A DNA stretch of 29,472 nt from positions 1 to 29,472 of the IMG/VR virus record IMGVR_UViG_3300049489_000046. One strand, given 5' to 3'. The translations under genes and the position numbers were made by a program. Under the pieces are notes generated by a model that was not told the DNA's origin, made no database searches, and worked only from the letters and a program-made list of their open reading frames with translations. Below are positions 15,656-22,722 of this stretch, in pieces; the first letter of the stretch is position 1, and every line of letters begins with the position of its first letter. This DNA comes from a virus.

Positions 15656-17215
15656 ATGGTTTGTGCAATTAATTCAATCAACTCAAACTTCACAGGTATG
15701 CGTATCTGCGAGGAAGAATGCCCTGGTCAGCTTGATGCCGTTCTAGCTAATCAAAAATGGTATACAAGAGAAGTAAACTCTTACCAAGCATTAGGTGCTA
15801 ATATCAAGACTGTTACAAGAAACCCAATCAATGCCTTGCGTAAAAACAAAAAAGGTACGATTACCGATGTTGAATCTACAGCAGGTTGGAATGAGGATTT
15901 CACTCAAGACAACATGACTGATTTATTGCAAGGGTTTTTCTTCAATGATGCATTTGAGAAATACAATCTTCAACCATTAAACGGTGCAACAAATCTTTGT
16001 ACAGATGTTGAAGCAGGTAACGGTATTTACAATGTTACATCAACGCTTGCGACTTCTATTTATGCAGGTGATTTAGTGAAAACAACTGGATTCACTAATT
16101 CAGTAAATAACACAATGGCACTTGTTTCAAGTGTTACAACAACCGAATTAGATACAGATAATACTGCTTCTGTTGTTGAGGCTTCACCTCCATCTAGCCA
16201 TAATATCAGAGTAGTAGGACATCAATTCGCAAGTGGTGATTTAGTTGCGACAATCGTTTCGAATAAATTAGTGCTTACATCAAGTGCTTATCCTATTGCT
16301 CAATTAGGTTTAAGAGTTGGCGAATGGATTTTTATCGGTGGTGGTTTAGCAGCAAGTGCATTCAGCTTTACAAACGGTGTTGGATATGCTCGTATTTCAG
16401 CATTGTCTGCCACTGAGATTACTTGCGATAAATCAACTGGTTTAATTACCGCTGATACAGGTGCAGGCAAGACAATCAGAATTTTCTTTGGTACTTATAT
16501 CAGAGACGGTTTACAAAATTCTGAAATCATCACTCGCACATACCATGTTGAAAGAACTCTAGGAGAAGATTCAAACGGTACTCAAGCACAAGTTGAAATC
16601 GGTTGTTTCGCTAATGAGTTTGCTTTGAAAGTGCCTGCAAACGCTAAACTTGAAGTCGATATGTCTTTCGTTGCAATGGACGAAGAACTATATGACGGTA
16701 CTCAAACAATTCCAAGCGAAGAAGTTGGCGTTCAATTATTTGCTGCTTTAGGTCAAGAAGCATACAATACTTCAACTGATATGTATCGCATGAAAATGTC
16801 TTTAGTTGAAGACTCTTTATCGCCTACCGATATGTTCGGATACGCTACTGATTTGAACTTCAATATTTCAAACGGTGCGAAACTAAACAAAGCGGTTGGT
16901 GTGGTTGGTGGTATTGATGCAGCGTTTAGTAACTTCAATGTAGGTGGTGCAATTACTGCTTATTTCCAAACAATCGAAGCACAAAGAGCATTAAGAGATA
17001 ATGCCGATGTGACAGTCGATGCTATTTTCGCTAAAAATAACGGTGGTATTATCTTTGATATTCCACTTTTAATGCTAGGCGGTGGCATTCCAAATGTGAG
17101 TCAAGACGAAGCAATTACAGTTCCGCTTGAACAATCAGCGGCTGAATGTGCTGCTGGTTATACATTTGCTCATTGCAATATGCACTATTTGCCAGATGTT
17201 GCGATGCCTGCCTAA
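15656..17215 (+). CDS. Major tail tube protein
   Basis: 519 residues, preceded by AAGGAG. The N-terminal segment (NPINALRKNKKGTITDVESTAGWNEDFTQDNMTDLLQGFF) follows the pattern of the Phage_tube_2 family. Tube subunits stack as hexameric rings to form the conduit around the tape measure. The length is about twice that of lambda gpV, and residues of roughly 100-300 are Ser/Thr-rich and look like an inserted beta domain. It is followed at once by a terminator and then the chaperone genes, the expected order. A contractile sheath was considered and rejected because no second tube gene or baseplate set is present. Confidence 0.85.
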   Translation: MVCAINSINSNFTGMRICEEECPGQLDAVLANQKWYTREVNSYQALGANIKTVTRNPINALRKNKKGTITDVESTAGWNEDFTQDNMTDLLQGFFFNDAFEKYNLQPLNGATNLCTDVEAGNGIYNVTSTLATSIYAGDLVKTTGFTNSVNNTMALVSSVTTTELDTDNTASVVEASPPSSHNIRVVGHQFASGDLVATIVSNKLVLTSSAYPIAQLGLRVGEWIFIGGGLAASAFSFTNGVGYARISALSATEITCDKSTGLITADTGAGKTIRIFFGTYIRDGLQNSEIITRTYHVERTLGEDSNGTQAQVEIGCFANEFALKVPANAKLEVDMSFVAMDEELYDGTQTIPSEEVGVQLFAALGQEAYNTSTDMYRMKMSLVEDSLSPTDMFGYATDLNFNISNGAKLNKAVGVVGGIDAAFSNFNVGGAITAYFQTIEAQRALRDNADVTVDAIFAKNNGGIIFDIPLLMLGGGIPNVSQDEAITVPLEQSAAECAAGYTFAHCNMHYLPDVAMPA

Positions 17216-17224
17216 TTTCGTGTG

Positions 17225-17254
17225 GTGGCTATCATGGTGGTAGCCACTTTTTTT
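17225..17254 (+). terminator. Rho-independent terminator after the tail-tube gene
   Basis: Arms GTGGCTA (17225-17231) and TAGCCAC (17241-17247) form a perfect 7-bp stem with a 9-base loop, followed by seven T. It lies 9 bases after the tail-tube stop and 24 before the chaperone start. Confidence 0.9.
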
Positions 17255-17278
17255 ACATTTATTTATAGAAAGTTTACA

Positions 17279-17716
17279 ATGGCTTTGACAAAGTTCAAAA
17301 CAGATGTTAAGTCGGTTAATGAAGGAATCGACATCAAGTTAATGGATTCAATTAATTCAGACGGCACTATTCCAACTGTAACAGTTGCGAGAATGTCATC
17401 ACAAAACAAAAAATATATGGAGACGATTCGGAAATTCAACGATGCTCAATCGCTTGAATACGGAGTTATTTCTTTAGACAAATTCACGCCCGAACAAAGC
17501 AAGCAATTGAACATTGATACATTTGTTGAATCAATTGTTTTAGGTTGGGAGAATTTTGAATTTTCTGAAGGTGTTAAGACGCCTTATTCAAAGGAAAATT
17601 GTCGTAATATTTTGTGTAGTGATGAATGGTTCGATTTGAAAGACCGTATTGAAAAAGAAGCCGTTAAATCATCTAACTTTAGTGCAGAGTTGTTGGACAA
17701 AAAAGCAAAAAACTAA
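17279..17716 (+). CDS. Tail assembly chaperone (lambda gpG-like)
   Basis: 145 residues from the ATG at 17279; an in-frame GTG at 17222 would run through the terminator hairpin and is rejected. The protein is small, mixed helical and ends in a basic run (LDKKAKN). No strong motif is visible; the assignment rests on position between tail tube and tape measure and on the frameshift site at its end. Such chaperones coat the tape measure during tail assembly and are not part of the virion. The last two sense codons, AAA AAC, lie inside the slippery heptamer, and the stop follows directly. Confidence 0.85.
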   Translation: MALTKFKTDVKSVNEGIDIKLMDSINSDGTIPTVTVARMSSQNKKYMETIRKFNDAQSLEYGVISLDKFTPEQSKQLNIDTFVESIVLGWENFEFSEGVKTPYSKENCRNILCSDEWFDLKDRIEKEAVKSSNFSAELLDKKAKN

Positions 17717-17753
17717 TTGATTGTCTTGTTTATTCTATCAAGAACAACGACAA
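17707..17753 (+). promoter_or_regulatory. Programmed -1 ribosomal frameshift signal
   Basis: The heptamer A_AAA_AAC (17707-17713) is in the correct zero frame (gcA AAA AAC), directly before the stop. After 7 bases, TTGTCTTGTT (17721-17730) pairs with AACAA (17743-17747) and GACAA (17749-17753), with one bulged C at 17748. This gives a 10-bp stem with a 12-base loop. Slippery site, spacer and stem together are the textbook layout. A slip by one base leads straight into the open frame that ends at 18138. Confidence 0.88.
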
Positions 17754-18138
17754 AACGATAAATAACGAGAAGATGATAGAGAAGCAGGCAAAGAACGCTA
17801 AAAAGCCTTTGCCTGAATGGTTAGTAAAGAAGCGAGCAAGCAAGCCTAAATTAGCGTTTGGGCTTGATTTTTACTACAATGCTTTTTGGACTTTATGCAC
17901 TGAAAGAGTTTTCTCTGAAGTTGTTTTGCATCTTGCGTGGTCGAAGATACAAATGTATGCTGATTACTGGGAAATGGACTTCGATGACGCCGAACAATTC
18001 CATTATCTGATGAAGAAAATGGACGATGCTTATGTTGAGAATATGAGGGTTAAAGATGGCAAGACAAAACAAGACCAACCTATCGACACTCGGAAGCCAA
18101 CTAACGAAAGAGTTAAACCAAATCCGCGTAAAAAATAG
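17713..18138 (+). CDS. Frameshift extension of the tail chaperone (lambda T-like part)
   Basis: This frame is -1 relative to the gpG-like gene and is open from the slip site (17713) to a stop at 18138, 141 residues. The fusion would be 286 residues (145 + 141). The first new residues are LIDCLVYSIKNNDKTINNEK, followed by the part from ATG 17773 (MIEKQAKNAKK). It includes LAFGLDFYYNAFWTLCTERVFSEVVLH and ends in a basic tail. An independent start at 17773 has only a poorly spaced GAGAAG touching the ATG, so production by frameshift is favoured. In lambda the GT fusion binds the tape measure through its T part. The gene overlaps the next gene by 83 bases. Confidence 0.85.
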   Translation, partial: LIDCLVYSIKNNDKTINNEKMIEKQAKNAKKPLPEWLVKKRASKPKLAFGLDFYYNAFWTLCTERVFSEVVLHLAWSKIQMYADYWEMDFDDAEQFHYLMKKMDDAYVENMRVKDGKTKQDQPIDTRKPTNERVKPNPRKK

Positions 18139-18514
18139 TGAGAAGGCTAAGGAGATTGCTTTGCGAGTTCTTGATGTTGCAACGAATTTGACTGTTGTCG
18201 ATACGGCTAAGGCAGTTTCGAATTGGCAGGTATCTTTAGATAATCCTATTGAAGGTGGCATTCCTGCTAATGTTAAATTTGATAGAGAAGCGAGTATTGT
18301 TGTGGCAAAAGCAGACGCTAGAGACGAACTAAGAAATAAAAAGGTTGGTCAATCAATATTTATAGTAAATAACGCTGAATCTGTTGCAGAATTTGTTGCA
18401 TGGAATGGTAAATCTTATACTCAAAACGCAAATTTACTAGAAGCCGAAGAACAAGCCTATACAGAAGGCTTAACTTTAGCAGCGGTTGCAAATCAATTGG
18501 CAGGTGAAAAATAA
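18056..18514 (+). CDS. gp10-like minor tail or neck protein
   Basis: 152 residues; GAGGG at a good distance before the ATG. The core (LTVVDTAKAVSNWQVSLDNP, about residues 45-64) matches the HK97 gp10-like pattern: an Asp-Thr-x-[KR] and a Trp-x-[VS] strand. That family is usually a neck or tail-completion protein found before the tail terminator. Here it sits between the chaperones and the tape measure, and its start overlaps the frameshift extension by 83 bases in another frame. It is joined to the tape measure by TAATG. Either its job is the same and only the order differs, or it works with the tape measure. Confidence 0.7.
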   Translation: MARQNKTNLSTLGSQLTKELNQIRVKNSEKAKEIALRVLDVATNLTVVDTAKAVSNWQVSLDNPIEGGIPANVKFDREASIVVAKADARDELRNKKVGQSIFIVNNAESVAEFVAWNGKSYTQNANLLEAEEQAYTEGLTLAAVANQLAGEK

Positions 18515-21500
18515 TGGCGAGGATTACTATTGAGATTTCGGACAGTATTCAGAGTTCGGTTGTTACTAAAATAAAAGAAATAGGCGATAACGCTAAGGCT
18601 TCTCAATTATCAATTGAACAATTGAACAATTCATTAAATACATTAAATATCACAAAATCTAATAAATCGCAAAAAGACCAACAATTTGCAATGGAAAGAA
18701 TGCACACCATAGCACTTGATATGGACGCTAAAAGAAGATTTTCGCAAGAAAGAACACATCAACTGGCGATAGACCAATATAATAAAGTAAAATTAATGCA
18801 AGAAAAGACTCATGTTCTTGCACTAGATATGGAAGAAAAGTTAAAGTTTGCTAAAGGCAGAACACATCAATTAGCATTAGACCAATATGAAAAGATAAAA
18901 ACTAGACAAGAACGACTTCATCAACTAGCCTTAGATATGGAACAAAAAATAATGTTTTCTAAAGGCAGAACTCACCAACTAGCTATTGATATGGACAATA
19001 AAAGAAAATTTTCGCAAGAAAGAACACATACTCTAGCACTTGATATGGACGCTAAGAGAAAATCTTCTATGGAAAAAATGCACGCTATTGCATTAGACAT
19101 GGAAAACAAAAGAAGAATTTCAATAGAAAAAGCCCATGTATTAGCTTTAGATATGGAAAATAAAAGAAAAATTGCTATGGAGAAAATGCACGCACAAGCT
19201 ATTCAGATGAATGAAAAAATGAATAGCAAAGGTGGATTTGAAAATCTATTTACATTAAATAATCTAATGAGGGCTTTCGTTGCAATTAAATCTGTTGAAA
19301 GAATCGTACAGATAGCAGACTCATATACTTTAATGGAAAATAGAATTAAACTTATATCTAAATCAACAGAAAACTTGCTTGGATTGCAATCTGAATTATT
19401 TAGAATCGCAAATAACGCAAGAGTTCCAGTTGTTGAATTAACACAATCTTTTGTTAGATTCGATTATGCTTTAAAAGCATTAGGGGCAACACAAAGAGAG
19501 TCTTTGAAATTCACAAAAACATTATCACAAACCCTTGCAATTAGCGGATTAACAACACAAGAGCAGTCAAGTGCGTTGTTGCAATTATCACAAGCCTTAA
19601 ACAAAGGTAAATTAGACGGTGATGAATTTAGAACAGTTATGGAAACATTACCTACTGTTGCTACTGCTATCGCAAAACAAATGGGTGTTGCTCGTGGAGA
19701 ATTAATTAAACTAGCACCGCAAGGAAAGATTACTTCTGAAATTATTCGTGATGCTATAGCTTCGATTGCAGACGAAACAGATAAAGCATTCTCAAATTTA
19801 ACGCCTACAATTGGTCAAGCATTTACGGTTATGCAGAATAAAATTATTGAGAATATAGGAGTATTCAATCAAGCAACTGGAGCTTCTGAGATATTCGCAA
19901 AAGCATTGCTTGTATTAGCTGATAATCTAGGGACTTTAACTTTAGCAGCAACATTATCCGCAACTATTTTTGCAACTAGATTTATACCTGTTGTTATTTC
20001 TGGAATAACAAGAATAGGAGTTGCAAGCACTGCGCTTTTAGCTAATCCTGTATTCCTACTTCCTGCCGTACTTGCGGCATCATTTATTGCTATAAAATCT
20101 ATATTTGATAAGAGAAATGCAGAAATAGATGCGCAAACAGATAGAGATAATGCAAAAGCTGACGAGTTTGAGAGACAACAAGAAAGAAGAAGAAAGGCGC
20201 TTATTTATGAAACAGAAGCAACAATAAAATTAAGAACAGAATATGGTAAATATTTAGTTTTATTAGCAGAATCAAAAGATGCAAAAGAGAGAGGATTTAT
20301 ATCTGAAAGAGCAAAAGAAGCATTATTGCTTGAAACTGTTATTGGTAAAGGTCAAGAAAAAGCACAGGAATTAATAAATAAAAAACCTCAAGCTGTACTT
20401 TCTGATGCTGAAATATTAGAAAAAGAAAGAAAAGATATTAAATCAGAATACGACAACTCATTGGTCGATTTAGAGAATTTTATAAGGGCATCTGTTGAAT
20501 TAAGAAATGAGCAGACTAAAAAAGAAATTCAATCAAGAAAAGATTTAATTGCAGAGGAAGCAACAAAGCAATCTTTAGCTAAAAAACTTAGCGTTGTAGA
20601 AGCGCAACCAGATACTATTTTTAGTTCTAATAAAGAAGAATTGGCTCAAGTCAAGGAGCTTATAAAGTTAAACGAATCAAGATTAAAAGAAAAAGAAAAT
20701 ATATTTAATTTTGAATTTAAGACAGGTGAGCTAACAACAGAAAACTTAAAAAAGAATATTGATTTACAAAGCAATCTGAAAAAAGCACTTGAGGAAAGAT
20801 TGCTTTTGTTAAATAGGATTGGAATTGAAACGATAAAAGCAGATATTAAAAATAGCAGAGACAGAATGCAAAAAGAGTACAATGATACTTTGCAAGCAAC
20901 TAATGAACTAGTAAAAGAAGGAAATATAAATGAGGCGCAAAAATCAATAATTCTAAGTAATACAAATAAGATAAGAGAGCTTTTAAGAACAAATGAAAAA
21001 GCAGATGCTTTTAGCTATAAAACAGAATCTCAAAAAAGACTAGAAAGCATTAACAAGGAAACAACTGAAACATTAAGATTAGTTGATGCTAATATAAAAC
21101 TATTTGAATCTTATCAGGATTATTTAGACGCTAGAGATAAAATTACAAAAGGTTCAGATAGACAGAAGGATGAATTAAAAAAAGAAATTGATAGAAGTTC
21201 TCTTGTTGCTAGTGGTGGAAGTATAAGCAATGTTAGACTTGAGGAAATTGAAAGAGAAGAACAAAGATTTAAAGATTATCAAAAAACAATTGAATCTCTT
21301 AAAAATGATGAATTGAAAAAAGCAGGAGAGAATGAAAGCCAAAAAGAAGCTATTAAAAAAGAATATTTAGAAAGAGAATTGAGAGCTAAAAAAGAGCATG
21401 AAAACAAATTAAATGCAATTGATAGCGATGCAGCTTCAAAAAGATTAGCAATTGCAGCAAATATGTTCGGTGCTTTGTCTGATTTAGCAGGTGTTTTTGC

Positions 21501-22086
21501 GCAAAAAGGAATGAAAGGTGCTAAGGAAATGTTTTATATTAGCCAAGCACTTGCGCTTGCTCAAGCTACAGTTAGCACGGCTAGCGCTATTTCTAGTGGT
21601 TTAGCTACTCCCCCTGCGCCTAATTATGGTGCTGCTATTGCGGCAGGTATCGCAGGTGCGACACAAATAGCTACTATCACAAGTGCAACAATCAAAGGTT
21701 TTGCAAAAGGCGCAATCGACATCGGAGGCACAGGCACAAGCACAAGCGATTCAATGCTTGCCTATATCGGTAGACACGAATCAGTAATCAATGGAGTTTC
21801 AACAAGAAGACATAAAAATCTACTTGAAGCAATCAATGCTGATAATGGTACATCATCTTCTATTAACAATACTTATGTTGGTGGAAATCAAGTCGGAAAT
21901 GTTATCGTAAATATCCACAACAACGGCTCAAACGAAGTCAGACAAGAATCATCGGTAAACGCTGATGGTCAGAAACAAATTGATGTATTCATTGACCAAG
22001 TAGAAAACCGTTTGGCTCAAAAATACGCTGATGGCAATGGAAAACTAGCAAAAGCAATTGACGGTAAGAGATTGAGGAATTACTAA
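18514..22086 (+). CDS. Tape measure protein
   Basis: 1190 residues. Order of parts: a short N-terminus (1-60); ten tandem 18-residue repeats (61-240); a conserved core (about 241-430), with SADSYTLMENRIKL-like helix and SFVRFDYALKALGATQRE; a hydrophobic belt (about 474-530) that may cross the host membrane; and a long Lys/Glu coiled coil (about 540-990). Then an Ala/Gly-rich hydrophobic region, a Gly-rich GAIDIGGTGTSTSDSMLAYIGRHES turn near 1065-1085, and a small end domain (about 1130-1190). Tape measures set tail length and leave the tail ahead of the DNA. At about 1.5 angstrom per helical residue the maximum would be near 180 nm, an estimate only. No muralytic motif was seen. Confidence 0.93.
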   Translation: MARITIEISDSIQSSVVTKIKEIGDNAKASQLSIEQLNNSLNTLNITKSNKSQKDQQFAMERMHTIALDMDAKRRFSQERTHQLAIDQYNKVKLMQEKTHVLALDMEEKLKFAKGRTHQLALDQYEKIKTRQERLHQLALDMEQKIMFSKGRTHQLAIDMDNKRKFSQERTHTLALDMDAKRKSSMEKMHAIALDMENKRRISIEKAHVLALDMENKRKIAMEKMHAQAIQMNEKMNSKGGFENLFTLNNLMRAFVAIKSVERIVQIADSYTLMENRIKLISKSTENLLGLQSELFRIANNARVPVVELTQSFVRFDYALKALGATQRESLKFTKTLSQTLAISGLTTQEQSSALLQLSQALNKGKLDGDEFRTVMETLPTVATAIAKQMGVARGELIKLAPQGKITSEIIRDAIASIADETDKAFSNLTPTIGQAFTVMQNKIIENIGVFNQATGASEIFAKALLVLADNLGTLTLAATLSATIFATRFIPVVISGITRIGVASTALLANPVFLLPAVLAASFIAIKSIFDKRNAEIDAQTDRDNAKADEFERQQERRRKALIYETEATIKLRTEYGKYLVLLAESKDAKERGFISERAKEALLLETVIGKGQEKAQELINKKPQAVLSDAEILEKERKDIKSEYDNSLVDLENFIRASVELRNEQTKKEIQSRKDLIAEEATKQSLAKKLSVVEAQPDTIFSSNKEELAQVKELIKLNESRLKEKENIFNFEFKTGELTTENLKKNIDLQSNLKKALEERLLLLNRIGIETIKADIKNSRDRMQKEYNDTLQATNELVKEGNINEAQKSIILSNTNKIRELLRTNEKADAFSYKTESQKRLESINKETTETLRLVDANIKLFESYQDYLDARDKITKGSDRQKDELKKEIDRSSLVASGGSISNVRLEEIEREEQRFKDYQKTIESLKNDELKKAGENESQKEAIKKEYLERELRAKKEHENKLNAIDSDAASKRLAIAANMFGALSDLAGVFAQKGMKGAKEMFYISQALALAQATVSTASAISSGLATPPAPNYGAAIAAGIAGATQIATITSATIKGFAKGAIDIGGTGTSTSDSMLAYIGRHESVINGVSTRRHKNLLEAINADNGTSSSINNTYVGGNQVGNVIVNIHNNGSNEVRQESSVNADGQKQIDVFIDQVENRLAQKYADGNGKLAKAIDGKRLRNY
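18694..19233 (+). repeat. Ten tandem 54-bp (18-residue) repeats in the tape measure
   Basis: Residues 61-240 divide exactly into ten 18-residue units with no gaps, for example ERMHTIALDMDAKRRFSQ and ERTHQLAIDQYNKVKLMQ. Consensus: [EG][RK]-x-H-x-[LI]-A-[LI]-D-[MQ]-[DEY]-x-K-x-[KRM]-x-x-x. The last unit is degenerate (EKMHAQAIQMNEKMNSKG). Histidine at position 4 is invariant in all ten. Eighteen residues are five helical turns. Confidence 0.93.
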
Positions 22087-22102
22087 AAGAAAGCAGGATA
22101 AA

Positions 22103-22306
22103 ATGATTGTAAATATTAATAATAATGTTGATTGTAAAGTAAAGTTGGAATACAAAGGTGATGAATTAATTATCACTATTGATAAAAAAGAGAATTCAAT
22201 AGATAAACTTATTGAAAATGTTGATATAGAAATGGCTGAAAAATTCAAGAATGGCACAGGAAAATTTGCTCAAGCAATAGATTCTAAGCGAACTAGAGGT
22301 TACTAA
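22103..22306 (+). CDS. Stand-alone paralogue of the tape-measure C-terminal domain
   Basis: 67 residues, with AGGA before the ATG and a 16-base gap after the tape measure. It aligns end to end with the last 61 residues of the tape measure: MIVNINNN against VIVNIHNN at the start, and KFKNGTGKFAQAIDSKRTRGY against KYADGNGKLAKAIDGKRLRNY at the end (12 identities in 21). Both genes end in the same way, K-R-x-R-x-Y. This looks like a tail-end duplication that became its own gene. A function in capping or in binding the tail tip with the tape measure's end is an inference. It is coupled to the next gene by TAATG. Confidence 0.85.
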   Translation: MIVNINNNVDCKVKLEYKGDELIITIDKKENSIDKLIENVDIEMAEKFKNGTGKFAQAIDSKRTRGY

Positions 22307-22722
22307 TGGCACTAGTCGCCTATCCTTCAAACCTACCGATTCCCGATATTGCTTTAAACGGAAATATCTTATTACCACTTTCAGCCTCAAATATGGACGA
22401 AATCGGAAAGTACGAAACATATCGAAACAAAACAAGGGCATATTACACTGCCTCAAGCGGATACCTGCTTGAACCTTCCGAATGCCCGATTTTCCTTACT
22501 TTCTACAATGCGACTCTAAACAAGGGCGTAAAATACTTTACCGCTGATTGGATTGATTTATTAGGCATTAAAGGCTATATCGGGCGAATTATCGGCTTTA
22601 AAATCAATCTGCAAGGCTACAAGCCTAAATCTTCAATCACCTTTGAGTTTTGCCCTTATCTGCAATATTCGACTGTAGACCCCACTAAACCTTCACCATG
22701 GCCAAATAAAGCCAATGCCTAG
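22306..22722 (+). CDS. Distal tail / minor tail protein (shorter paralogue)
   Basis: 138 residues. YPSNLPIPDIALNGN at the start, then a KYETYRNKTRAYYTASSGYLLEP segment and the motif YFTADWIDLLGIKGYIG. That motif recurs in the next protein as WFKADWFDAIGFTAGDW, so both share the same fold. It ends with a beta-type FEFCPYL. Such proteins sit after the tape measure in many siphophages and form the distal tail or attach the tip. The stop overlaps the next start by 8 bases. Exact lambda equivalent (M-like) not certain. Confidence 0.65.
   Translation: MALVAYPSNLPIPDIALNGNILLPLSASNMDEIGKYETYRNKTRAYYTASSGYLLEPSECPIFLTFYNATLNKGVKYFTADWIDLLGIKGYIGRIIGFKINLQGYKPKSSITFEFCPYLQYSTVDPTKPSPWPNKANA

Noticed and set aside
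15656-17215. Contractile tail sheath
   Set aside because: No separate tube gene, baseplate wedge or spike genes are present. The N-terminal pattern fits a tail tube, and the chaperone frameshift and tip genes are lambda-like.
17222-17278. Longer start (GTG 17222) for the tail chaperone
   Set aside because: The extra residues would be encoded by the terminator hairpin and T-run, and the ATG at 17279 gives a normal chaperone start.
17699-17705. A AAA AAG as an alternative slippery site
   Set aside because: The run of six A starts a codon, so it is not in the X_XXY_YYZ frame. A_AAA_AAC at 17707 is in frame and next to the stop.
18694-19233. CRISPR-like or DNA-level repeat array
   Set aside because: The 54-bp period is protein-coding, unbroken in frame and without spacers. 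It is a protein repeat.
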